From NCBI GenBank assembly GCA_002421605.1, contig DISJ01000013.1:135976-199975 (forward strand): a stretch of DNA of 64,000 nt. Direction: 5' to 3'. Shown one piece after another: positions 43,788-51,717 of the stretch. Within the stretch, counting starts at the first letter, position 1. Every line of letters starts with the position of its first letter. Under the pieces are notes generated by a model. That model saw only the letters and a program-made list of their open reading frames with translations. It was not told the DNA's origin and did not search any database. This DNA comes from Rhodobacteraceae bacterium UBA6213. Lineage in GTDB: Bacteria > Pseudomonadota > Alphaproteobacteria > Rhodobacterales > Rhodobacteraceae. The translations under genes and the position numbers were made by a program.

Positions 43788-44882
43788 ATGAGCGACCGTT
43801 ACGCCCAACACCGCCAGATCGCCCGCACACTTGGCGTCGATGCCGTGGCGCTGGTGCCGGGGCCAAATTTCGTGCGCCTGTTTCACCAGGACTTTCATAG
43901 CCACGAGCGCCCGTTGCTGGTGCTGATTCCCGCCGAAGGCGCGCCTGCGGCGCTCGTGCCGAATCTCGAGTTGCGCTCGTTCGACCTGCTGAACTTCGAG
44001 GGCGAGGTGTTCGACTGGCGCGACCAGACCGGCTATGGCGACGCCTTCGCGACGCTGGCCCACCATCTACCCCTGCGCTCGGTCGCAGTAGAGGGGCAGG
44101 TAATGCGAGTCTTCGTGCATCACGCGATGGCTACCGCTTGGCCCGGCCTGCGCGTGATCGACGCCGAACGCCAGATCTCGGGCCTAAGGTTGCACAATTC
44201 CCCCGCCGAGGTGGCCGCGCTGGAAGATGCGATCCAGCTTTCCGAACGGGCACTGCAACGTACCCTGGATCAGGTGCGGATCGGCCAGACCGAAAAGGAC
44301 ATCGAACAGATCCTGACGCTGGCGCTGTTCGCAGAAGGCGCCGAGGAACAGTCGTTTGGCCCCATCGTCGCTGCCGGAGATAATTCGGCCCGCCCGCATG
44401 CGCACGCACGTGCCGACTACGCGGTCAAACCGGGCGATGCGTTGCTGCTGGATTTTGGCGCCCGTCGCGGCGGCTTTTGCGCCGACATTACGCGCACCGT
44501 GTTTCTGGACCATGCCAGCGATGAAGCGCAGGCGGTCTATGATACTGTGCTGCGCGCCAACCTTGCAGGTCACGCCATAACCCGCCCCGGTGTCACCGCG
44601 CATGATATCGACGATGCAGTGACCTCAGTGCTGGAAGCATCGCCCTACGCCGACCGTATCCGCACCAAAACCGGCCACGGCCTAGGCCGCGACGTGCACG
44701 AGGCGCCCTACATCATGCGTGGCAACCACCAGAAGATGGAACCGGGCATGGTGTTCACCAACGAGCCCGGTCTTTACAAGATCGGCGCCTTCGGCGTGCG
44801 GATCGAAGATGACGTTCTGGTCACCGACGATGGTAGCAGATCGCTGACCACGTTCACCAAAGACCTGATCATCCTGCGCTAG
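43788..44882 (+). CDS. M24 family metallopeptidase (Xaa-Pro peptidase/dipeptidase type)
   Basis: A 364-residue two-domain M24 protein: a creatinase-like N-terminal domain (about 1-130) and a pita-bread catalytic domain. The five metal ligands are all present: D222 and D233 (LLLDFGARRGGFCADITRT; D4 and D15 of this string), H297 (GHGLG), E326 (TNEPGLY) and E340 (GVRIEDDV). No signal peptide, so cytoplasmic; it probably cleaves proline-containing di- or oligopeptides imported by the adjacent Dpp system. The ATG at 43788 is chosen because the domain begins there; a longer in-frame reading would overlap the divergent dppA promoter. Confidence 0.92.
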   Translation: MSDRYAQHRQIARTLGVDAVALVPGPNFVRLFHQDFHSHERPLLVLIPAEGAPAALVPNLELRSFDLLNFEGEVFDWRDQTGYGDAFATLAHHLPLRSVAVEGQVMRVFVHHAMATAWPGLRVIDAERQISGLRLHNSPAEVAALEDAIQLSERALQRTLDQVRIGQTEKDIEQILTLALFAEGAEEQSFGPIVAAGDNSARPHAHARADYAVKPGDALLLDFGARRGGFCADITRTVFLDHASDEAQAVYDTVLRANLAGHAITRPGVTAHDIDDAVTSVLEASPYADRIRTKTGHGLGRDVHEAPYIMRGNHQKMEPGMVFTNEPGLYKIGAFGVRIEDDVLVTDDGSRSLTTFTKDLIILR

Positions 44883-45048
44883 CCCGCGCGCTAAGCCCCA
44901 CATCAGCGACAAGTTACTAATGGGCCGCGAAACCAGCGGTTGCTATCGGGCATATTCAACCCGGACAGCCGCAACAATTCAGCGCCGCCAAGCGCTGCAT
45001 TTGCAAGTTCAGGCACGCGCTGCTTAATCAAAATATCACGTTAAAGTA

Positions 45049-45062
45049 TTGAAATAGATCAA
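45049..45062 (+). promoter_or_regulatory. FNR/FnrL-like box TTGAAATAGATCAA
   Basis: Matches the FNR consensus TTGAT-N4-ATCAA at 9 of 10 positions, with spacer ATAG. A TATGCA -10-like hexamer lies at 45088-45093, giving an activator spacing near -44 if used. The same spacer recurs in the box at 57258-57271. The next gene is the multiheme operon 517 bases downstream. Confidence 0.6.
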
Positions 45063-45541
45063 GTTTACGCCGCGCAATGGTTCTGGCTATGCAATAATTG
45101 CTGCCCGAGATTCTATTCACGCTCGGCAGGCAAACCATTGCTTGGGAATGGCGCATCGGCGGTAACACAGCCGTGCAGAAACCGATAAGTTCCTCAATAG
45201 TTCTTAATACATCCCGTTTGAACTGGAGGAAGAACAGTAGCGGCAACAGCGGTGAATGCCCGGGCGATGGGTGCGCCAGTTGCCTGCCGCCGCCAATCAC
45301 CATGCATGTCTTTTTCTAGGCTAACGTATTGCTAAAATTAAAAATAATGGCGAGCTTGCATGTACCTGACACCTTCATCCGCGGCCTTGAATCGAATGGC
45401 GCTGCATAGTGCGCCGCAAACTCGGCACGCTTGATGGCGCTGTCTAAGGGAATAGGCAATCAACCTCATTTAGGTCCGCAAAACAGAATCCTTGTCGGAA
45501 TCTCACGCAACGGTTACCGTGGGGAAGGGAGGGCTGGAAAC

Positions 45542-45556
45542 ACTAGAGTTTCTAGT
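45542..45556. promoter_or_regulatory. Inverted repeat upstream of the pentaheme gene
   Basis: ACTAGA-GTT-TCTAGT, a perfect 6-bp repeat ending 22 bases before the ATG. It could be an operator or a small leader hairpin. No known regulator matches it. Confidence 0.35.
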
Positions 45557-45578
45557 CACGTAAATGCGGGAGAAACCA

Positions 45579-46757
45579 ATGAGATCGGTGACACGAGCCG
45601 TAGTGGCATTGTCTTTTGCGGCAGCATTTGCCGTAGGTGGTCAAATGGCGTGGCTTACGCATGCCAATGCACAGGAAAGCGCCGGGGCGCTAACGCCAGC
45701 AACCCTGATGCCCGAAATCCCGCATCTGGACCAATGGCGCAATTCACCCCACGCAGACATTACACGCGAGGCGTTCCGCCATTGGGACGAAGAAGACGAC
45801 AAGATGATTCCCGAGGATTGCGCGCGGTGTCACTCGACATCGGGCCGCCTTGACTACCTCGGCGCCGACGGCAGTGCCGCAGACGTCGTGGACGTGAAGC
45901 ACCCGACAGACCCGGCCAACGCGCCCGGTATCGCCTGCATGGCGTGCCACAACGATGTCGCACGGAACATGACGACCGTCAGTTTTCCGTCCGGTGCCGT
46001 TGCAGAGGTCTTCACCGACGATGTTCGCTGCATGAGCTGCCACGGCGGTCGCGCATCGACCGTTCAGGTCAATGAAGCGATCGTAAAAGCAGGGTCGCCT
46101 GGCGAGGATATGCCATCAGCCGACATCAATTTCGTCAACATCCACTACCGGGCAGCAGCAGCCAGCCGTTTTGGCGGCGAGGTTCACGGCGGCTTTGAGT
46201 ATGACGGGTTGGACTATGCCGGTTACTACTTCCACGATCAGGACTCGCAGACATGCAACGATTGCCACAGCCCGCACACGCTCGAGGTAAAGGTCGATGC
46301 GTGCACAGAGTGCCATAAGGAAGTTGTACCCGGAAACTTGGATTCACTCCGTCTCATCCGCACGTCCAAAACGGATTTCGACGGTAACGGCAACACCAGC
46401 GAAGGCATCGACGCCGAGATCAAGGCGATCCAGGGCTATCTGCTTCAGGCAATCAAGGGCTATGGCGAGAATGTCGTTGGCACCGCGATCGGCTATAACG
46501 AGGATGCCTACCCCTACTTCTTCCAAGATACCGACGGAAGCGGCGTGATCGAGGAGAGCGAAGCCAAAAACGCCAACAAGTATGTGTCGTGGACCCCTCG
46601 GCTGCTGAAAGCCGCCTACAATTATCAGGTCGTCAACAAAGACGTGGGTATTTTCACGCACAATGGGTACTACGCCATGCAACTGATGCTCGACAGCATT
46701 GACGATCTTGCCGGAGCCGGGAGCGGCTTCGAGAATTCCGGTGTGCGCCCGGAATGA
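45579..46757 (+). CDS. Periplasmic pentaheme cytochrome c with EF-hand-like loops
   Basis: A 392-residue secreted protein. Signal peptide 1-31 (MRSVTRAVVALSFAAAF, HANA/Q). Five heme sites: CARCH 81-85, CMACH 120-124, CMSCH 151-155, CNDCH 226-230, CTECH 242-246. The heme-free C-terminal part contains two calcium-loop candidates, DFDGNGNTSEG from 266 and the canonical DTDGSGVIEESE at 317-328, then a helical segment (LKAAYNYQVVNKD, YYAMQLMLDSIDDL) seen in several respiratory multiheme cytochromes. GGGAGA precedes the ATG. Its stop overlaps the next cytochrome gene by 4 bases. It probably relays electrons between the cytochrome b and the nine-heme protein or an external partner. Confidence 0.9.
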   Translation: MRSVTRAVVALSFAAAFAVGGQMAWLTHANAQESAGALTPATLMPEIPHLDQWRNSPHADITREAFRHWDEEDDKMIPEDCARCHSTSGRLDYLGADGSAADVVDVKHPTDPANAPGIACMACHNDVARNMTTVSFPSGAVAEVFTDDVRCMSCHGGRASTVQVNEAIVKAGSPGEDMPSADINFVNIHYRAAAASRFGGEVHGGFEYDGLDYAGYYFHDQDSQTCNDCHSPHTLEVKVDACTECHKEVVPGNLDSLRLIRTSKTDFDGNGNTSEGIDAEIKAIQGYLLQAIKGYGENVVGTAIGYNEDAYPYFFQDTDGSGVIEESEAKNANKYVSWTPRLLKAAYNYQVVNKDVGIFTHNGYYAMQLMLDSIDDLAGAGSGFENSGVRPE

Positions 46758-48607
46758 GCGCATGGCGTTGCGAAGCCTATGACCAACGGAATCGGCCGCC
46801 ATTGGCGGCCGACTTCGCTCTACAGGCTGAAACCCGCGAGAGACCAGCCATCGGTGCAGGAGCCTTGCTTCTCCGCTTGACGCTGTTAGTAGGGTTGGTT
46901 GGCGCGATCACGTCGCAAGCAGCGGCGCAATCGAGCAGCGCGCCGGACGCTGCACCTCCCGCTTTGACAATGAGTGTGGCTGGCGCCAATTCTACTGCGG
47001 ACCATAGCCTATTCACCCAGCTTGCGGGGCCATTCGAAAGCGCGCAAGAGGTCAACCAGGCCTGCCTTTCGTGTCACAATACCGGGGCCGAGCAGCTTCA
47101 CGGCACGACCCATTTTACTTGGAGCTTTAAGCCGGAAACGGCAGCAGATTCGGCAGCGATCGCGCCACTTGGAATGCGCCATGTCGCCAACGGGTTTTTG
47201 CTGTCCACGCCTTCCAACTTGGGCGCTTGCACCTCGTGCCACATAGCCGGAACGCGTTTCGACGAGCCGCAGATGTTTGACGCATCAAGCGGGCCCGCGG
47301 CGCCGGTGGACTGCCTTTCCTGTCACGAGCCGACGGGGCAATGGACAATCGCAAACTTCCACGAAGGTGGCGCGGCCTGCGCCATGTGCCATGACGAGCG
47401 CCTGAGCGGCGATACACCCGAGATCAACGACTTTGCCGCCGTAGCGCGGTCTGTCGGCCCCACGACGCGGGCGAGTTGCGGTGCCTGCCATTTCAACGCC
47501 GATGGCGGGGCGGGCGTGAAGCACGGAGACCTCAACCCCGACTTGGTCAATCCGCCAGCCACACTCGATGTGCACATGGCTGCAGCGCCAGAGGGCGCCG
47601 GTTTCACCTGCAGCACTTGCCACACCACGACAGACCACGTTTTGGCCGGAAGCCGATATGAGGGCGGGCCGAGCCAGACGCCCGAGCACCCAGCGCTGTC
47701 CGGCGCCGCGGCATCCTGCCAAGGGTGCCACAGCGCCACACCGCACAGCAACGCCGCCAGCGGCGCGCGGCTTGATCGCCACACTGACCGCGTGGCCTGC
47801 GAGACCTGCCACATTCCCTCGATTGCGCGAGGCGAGACGGCAACCCGCATTCTGTGGGACTGGTCAACGGTCGGCAAACTCGGACGCGATCGCAAGCCCA
47901 TGGCGCAGAAAGACGAGGACGGCCGCATCACCTACGCAACCGAAAAAGGCACACTTGCGGAAGCGGGCAATGTATTGCCGACACTGGTCTGGTCAAATGG
48001 TCGCCTGATGCAGCAGCGCCCCGGCGCCGAGCTGCCCGCGTCGGTAGCAACAAACACAGGTACAAATGGCGACCAAGTCGAGGGTGGCGATCTTGCTGCC
48101 CTCGCCGCCGCGTTCGCCGATGCCCCCTGGGTGGCCAATTACGATGGCGCCGCAGCCGACGCCCAGTCGCGAATTGTACCGGTTAAAGTGATGCATTCGG
48201 TCGTCCCGATCGACGCCGAAAGCCACGCTCTAGCGAGCGTGTTGTTTTCAGGCCGCAGCGGCGACGCCCTGTGGAACCGCTTTAACTGGGAAAATGCCGT
48301 TGCAAGCGGCATGGAGGCGGCCAACCTGCCTTTCAGCGGCGAGGTGGCCTTTGCCAGGGTTCGCCAGACAATACCGGTCAACCATATGGTCGCCCCTGCC
48401 GATCAGGCCCTCGGGTGCAATTCTTGCCATGCGGCAAATGGATTGCTTGCCGATCTGCCGGGCGGGCTCCTTCCCGGGCGCGATGGTCCTGCCTGGCTCG
48501 ATAAGGCCGGTTTGGCGATCCTTGCCCTGACGCTGGCCACTGTGTTGCTCCACGCGATGCTCCGGATCGGCTTCGCAATCTTCCACAGGAGAGCGCGCCA
48601 TGACTGA
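46754..48607 (+). CDS. Tetrathionate reductase-family (OTR-like) multiheme cytochrome c, nine heme motifs
   Basis: It follows the octaheme tetrathionate reductase family along its length: GPFESAQEVNQACLSCH, HGTTHFTW, CTSCH, VDCLSCHEPTG, CGACHF with GVKHGDL, FTCSTCH, VACETCHIPSIARGE, and a final HMVAPADQALGCNSCH. CXXCH sites start at 104, 159, 187, 209, 242, 286, 322, 349 and 555; that is nine. The extra one appears to be CAMCH at 209. A membrane helix near 585-610 anchors the C-terminus. The ATG at 46754 overlaps the upstream stop, but its first 37 residues are not signal-like; a TTG at 46865, just after GCAGGAGCC, gives a clean signal peptide (LLLRLTLLVGLVG, QAAA) and may be the true start. 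Family members reduce tetrathionate, nitrite or hydroxylamine in vitro. Confidence 0.9.
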   Translation: MSAWRCEAYDQRNRPPLAADFALQAETRERPAIGAGALLLRLTLLVGLVGAITSQAAAQSSSAPDAAPPALTMSVAGANSTADHSLFTQLAGPFESAQEVNQACLSCHNTGAEQLHGTTHFTWSFKPETAADSAAIAPLGMRHVANGFLLSTPSNLGACTSCHIAGTRFDEPQMFDASSGPAAPVDCLSCHEPTGQWTIANFHEGGAACAMCHDERLSGDTPEINDFAAVARSVGPTTRASCGACHFNADGGAGVKHGDLNPDLVNPPATLDVHMAAAPEGAGFTCSTCHTTTDHVLAGSRYEGGPSQTPEHPALSGAAASCQGCHSATPHSNAASGARLDRHTDRVACETCHIPSIARGETATRILWDWSTVGKLGRDRKPMAQKDEDGRITYATEKGTLAEAGNVLPTLVWSNGRLMQQRPGAELPASVATNTGTNGDQVEGGDLAALAAAFADAPWVANYDGAAADAQSRIVPVKVMHSVVPIDAESHALASVLFSGRSGDALWNRFNWENAVASGMEAANLPFSGEVAFARVRQTIPVNHMVAPADQALGCNSCHAANGLLADLPGGLLPGRDGPAWLDKAGLAILALTLATVLLHAMLRIGFAIFHRRARHD

Positions 48608-49232
48608 GATCGCGCGGCCAAAACCCAGAGGCATCTACCTCTTCACGGCGTTCGAGCGGTTCTGGCACTGGTTTCAGGCGGTGTTGATCATCTTTCTGCT
48701 GGTGTCCGGTTTCGAAATCCACGGGTTCTACAGCCTGCTTGGCTTTGAGCGCGCAGTGAATCTTCACGTACTTGCGGCGTTCACTCTGTTGGTCTTGTGG
48801 ATGTTTGCCATTTTCTGGCATTTCGTAACCGGGCAATGGCGCCACTATGTGCCCTCCACTCATCAGATGTGGGCAACGATCTTGTTCTACACTTTCGGCA
48901 TCTTTTTTGGCGCACCGCACCCCTTCCGGCCAACCACCAAGCGCAAGCATAATCCGCTGCAGGCCATGGCATATTTCGGCTTCAAAGTGGCAATGGCACC
49001 AGCAGCCTGGATCTCGGGCCTTTTACTGTGGGGTTACGGCATGTTCCCAGACCTTTATCCGGGCGATCTGCCGGTTCTGTGGGTCAATGCAATGCACATC
49101 GCCGCCGCATTTCTGATCGCGGCCTTCCTGATCGCCCATCTCTATCTGATCACGACGGGCGAGACCGTTACGGCGCAGCTAAGGGCTATGATCACCGGCT
49201 GGGATGCCTTTGGTGGCGAAGAGAAAGACTGA
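48600..49232 (+). CDS. Cytochrome b (b561/formate dehydrogenase gamma-like) membrane subunit
   Basis: A 210-residue membrane protein with about four hydrophobic segments. Likely heme b ligands are H23 (ERFWHW), H56 (NLHVL), H74 (FWHF) and two late His in NAMHIAAAF and IAHLYL. This is the cytochrome b/b6 N-terminal-type fold of quinol-linked subunits (FdnI, HydC, thiosulfate reductase). It starts within the last 8 bases of the nine-heme gene. It should exchange electrons between the quinone pool and the periplasmic cytochromes of the operon. Confidence 0.92.
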   Translation: MTEIARPKPRGIYLFTAFERFWHWFQAVLIIFLLVSGFEIHGFYSLLGFERAVNLHVLAAFTLLVLWMFAIFWHFVTGQWRHYVPSTHQMWATILFYTFGIFFGAPHPFRPTTKRKHNPLQAMAYFGFKVAMAPAAWISGLLLWGYGMFPDLYPGDLPVLWVNAMHIAAAFLIAAFLIAHLYLITTGETVTAQLRAMITGWDAFGGEEKD

Positions 49233-49307
49233 TCATTGCCCGCTATTCAGGTGGCTGACGCGCCAGCCGGGCGCGTTATCGGCGCCAGCAACTTTTTGGT
49301 AATTCAA

Positions 49308-49337
49308 CGGCGCCCGATCCTTACGGGTCGGGCGCCG
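49308..49337. terminator. Bidirectional terminator-like hairpin
   Basis: 13-bp stem (49308-49320 with 49325-49337, one T-G wobble) around a TTAC loop, between convergent genes. No strong T-tract on either side, although A/T-rich bases follow on the minus strand. Likely ends the cytochrome operon and the aldehyde dehydrogenase operon. Confidence 0.65.
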
Positions 49338-49346
49338 GGGTGATTG

Positions 49347-50834
49347 TTACCAGCCACCTTCGGCGCGGCGGTTATAGGGGTCGTTGCCCAGATCAAAGAC
49401 CAACAGCTTGCGCTCGGTGAAGGTTTCAAGGAACCACTGACTCAGTTCACGCCCGACACCCGACAGACCGGTACCGCCAAAAGGCGCCAACTGGTCCCAG
49501 TAGTTCGAGGTTTCGTTGATGTTGACAGACCCGTGCGGCAGCGCCTCGCCCACCTGCCAAGCGGTTGCCAGATCGCGGGTCCAGAGCGAGGCGATCAGGC
49601 CAAGGCCGGTCTGGTGCGCGATGCGGATTGCCTCTTCTGCCGAAGCGATCTTGATGATCGGCGCCACCGGACCAAAGGTTTCCTCTTGCGCAATCAGCAT
49701 GTCGGTGGTCACGCCGGTCAAGATGGTGGCAGGGTAATAAAGCCCTTGCTCGGGACCGATCTGTTCAATGTGCGCGCCTTTTGCGCGGGCATCCTCGACA
49801 TGCGCTTTCACTCGCGCCAGTGTCGCGGCATTGCAAAGCGGACCCATTTCTGTGCCCTCATCCGCCGGATTGCCGATTTTCAGCTTACGCGCGCGCAGGG
49901 TGAATTTTTCCACGAATTCGTCATGCACGGCCTCATGCACAAGCAACCGTTCCGCCGAGGTGCAGACCTGCCCGGAATAGTAGAAGCAGCCATTGATCGC
50001 GCCTTCCACCGCCTTGTCGATGTCGGCATCGGCCAGAATGATGAACGGGCCATCGCCGCCCAGTTCCAGAAGGTGCGGGCGAAGCGCGCATTTCTCAGCG
50101 ATCTTGCGACCGGTTGCAGTAGAGCCGGTGAAGAACACGCCATCGACGCCCTTGGCTTCGGTCAGCGCGGCACCCACATCGCCCAGCCCCTGCACGATGT
50201 TGATAACCCCGTCGGGCAGCCCAGCGGCTTGGAAAATGTCACCCATCATCGCGCAAACAACGGCAGCGTATTCCGACGGCTTCCAGATTACCGTGTTGCC
50301 AGAGGCCACGATATGGGCCAGCGCGATCGAGGAAATGTCGGTGGGGAAGTTGTAGGGCGTGATGACCGCCACTACGCCCAGTGGCCGGTGCGTCATCACC
50401 AAACGCTTGTTGCGCGTGCGCTCTTGCGTCGAGGGGAAGGACAGGCCGCGATGGCGCAGGATCTCTTCTGCCGCCTTCGACCAGGATGGCGCGGAATATT
50501 CAAAGACCTCTTCGCGCGCATCGGTGATGGTCTTGCCGATTTCAGCGGTCAACATCTGCGACATCGCCTCTGCCCGTTCCAGAAACAGCGCATGAATCCG
50601 GCGCATGATCTGCGCCCGCTCGATCACCGACAGCGCGGCCCAGGCAGGCTGTGCCGCCCGCGCCGCCGCCACCGCATCGCCCACATCGGACGCGTTACAG
50701 CGCCCTACCTGATGCAGCACACGGCTATCGTGCGGGCTGTTCACGGCAAAGGTGCCGGCGGAGCCGTCGCGCCACTGGCCAGCGATCAATGCGCCCTTGG
50801 TCGGATGCGTGGTATTCCGGGATTGTTCATTCAT
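49347..50834 (-). CDS. NAD(P)-dependent aldehyde dehydrogenase
   Basis: A 495-residue ALDH-superfamily enzyme. It shows the cofactor region VVAVITPYNFPTDISS and NTVIWKPSE, GFFTGSTATGR-like FFTGSTATGRKIAEKC, the general-base Glu in LELGGDGP, the nucleophile Cys in SGQVCTSAERLLVH, and EETFGPVAPI. The ATG at 50834 has AAAGGG upstream. It is the last gene of the polyamine-type transporter operon, 28 bases after potC, so a likely substrate is an amino aldehyde such as 4-aminobutanal; no polyamine aminotransferase or oxidase lies within the operon itself. Glyceraldehyde-3-phosphate-type (GapN) or lactaldehyde dehydrogenase function is possible. Confidence 0.9.
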   Translation of the reverse strand: MNEQSRNTTHPTKGALIAGQWRDGSAGTFAVNSPHDSRVLHQVGRCNASDVGDAVAAARAAQPAWAALSVIERAQIMRRIHALFLERAEAMSQMLTAEIGKTITDAREEVFEYSAPSWSKAAEEILRHRGLSFPSTQERTRNKRLVMTHRPLGVVAVITPYNFPTDISSIALAHIVASGNTVIWKPSEYAAVVCAMMGDIFQAAGLPDGVINIVQGLGDVGAALTEAKGVDGVFFTGSTATGRKIAEKCALRPHLLELGGDGPFIILADADIDKAVEGAINGCFYYSGQVCTSAERLLVHEAVHDEFVEKFTLRARKLKIGNPADEGTEMGPLCNAATLARVKAHVEDARAKGAHIEQIGPEQGLYYPATILTGVTTDMLIAQEETFGPVAPIIKIASAEEAIRIAHQTGLGLIASLWTRDLATAWQVGEALPHGSVNINETSNYWDQLAPFGGTGLSGVGRELSQWFLETFTERKLLVFDLGNDPYNRRAEGGW

Positions 50835-50862
50835 ATCGAACCCTTTCGGTTGGGGCAGGCCG

Positions 50863-51717
50863 TCAGCGGCCCTGCCCGGTTCTTTCCCGCTGCAATAGCA
50901 CCGAGATGAGGATGAGAAGGATAGAAGCCGCCACGATGAGCGCGCCCACTGCATTGATTTCCGGTGTCAATCCGCGCCGCATCGTGGACCAGATGTACAT
51001 CGGCAGCGTATTGTCGCGCCCGGTCAGAAAAAAGGTCACCGGAATCTCATCGAAACTGAGTGTGAACGACAGGATGCCAGCGCCGATCACGGCGGTGCGA
51101 ATGTTAGGCAGCGTGACCAGAAAGAAGGTCTGCAGGCCGCTGGCACCCAGGTCGGCTGAGGCCTCGTCCAGGCTGTGCGGCAAGCGTTGCAACCGGGCGA
51201 AAACCTGCGTCACTACCACTGCTAGCAGCGCGGTCGCATGGCCTATGATCACGGTTTCAAGGCTGAGCCCGAACCCCAACAGCCGGAACAGGATCAACAT
51301 CGAAATGCCCGTGATGATGCCCGGCAGGGCGATCGGCAGCAGCACCAGCTTGCGAAATACTCCTTTGCCGGGAAAATCCAGGCGGTCTAACGCGAGCGCG
51401 GCAGGCACGCCAATCAGCAGCGTCAGCGCCGTGGCCGAAACTGCTACGTAAACCGAATTCTGCACAGCGGTGATCAGCTGGTCATTCTCGGCCAGCTTTC
51501 GGTACCAGTCGAGCGTTAGCCCGGTCATCGGCCAGCTGAGCGAGCGCGAAGAGTTGAAGCTGAAGGCGACCAGCACCACGATGGGGGTGTAGAGGAAAGT
51601 CAGGATCAGCGTGGCGATACCGATCCAGACAGTGGCGTCGGCGGCCTTGCGTATCCGCTTTGAGAGGCGGGCGCGCGGTGCAGTGCGAACTTGCGAGGGA
51701 GCAGCGGCAAGGCTCAT
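50863..51717 (-). CDS. potC: Spermidine/putrescine-type ABC transporter permease (PotC)
   Basis: A 284-residue permease. After a basic N-terminus it has TLILTFLYTPIVVLVAFSFN, the LTLDWYRKLAEND motif, GVPAALALDRLDFPGK, LPIALPGIITGISML and the coupling segment SLDEASADLGASGLQTF. These are PotC/PotI features. It overlaps potB by 4 bases. Related PotC proteins serve putrescine, spermidine, mannopine or 2-aminoethylphosphonate, so the symbol denotes family only. Confidence 0.92.
   Translation of the reverse strand: MSLAAAPSQVRTAPRARLSKRIRKAADATVWIGIATLILTFLYTPIVVLVAFSFNSSRSLSWPMTGLTLDWYRKLAENDQLITAVQNSVYVAVSATALTLLIGVPAALALDRLDFPGKGVFRKLVLLPIALPGIITGISMLILFRLLGFGLSLETVIIGHATALLAVVVTQVFARLQRLPHSLDEASADLGASGLQTFFLVTLPNIRTAVIGAGILSFTLSFDEIPVTFFLTGRDNTLPMYIWSTMRRGLTPEINAVGALIVAASILLILISVLLQRERTGQGR

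Larger units (their letters stand above)
44883..45578. other. Long leader/intergenic region before the multiheme operon
   Basis: Nearly 700 bases holding an FNR-like box (45049-45062) and an inverted repeat next to the start (45542-45556). Frames of 70-90 codons on both strands around 45030-45320 have no motif or good start. The distance from box to gene suggests a long untranslated leader or an unrecognised small transcript. Confidence 0.55.

Noticed and set aside
45028..45303. 91-codon minus-strand frame in the multiheme leader
   Set aside because: Starts at an ATG but has no ribosome site or family motif and ends at the FNR-like region.
45098..45319. 73-codon frame (TTG start) just after the FNR-like box, with two Cys near its end
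   Set aside because: No homology or ribosome site, and no CXXCH; retained only as part of the unexplained leader.
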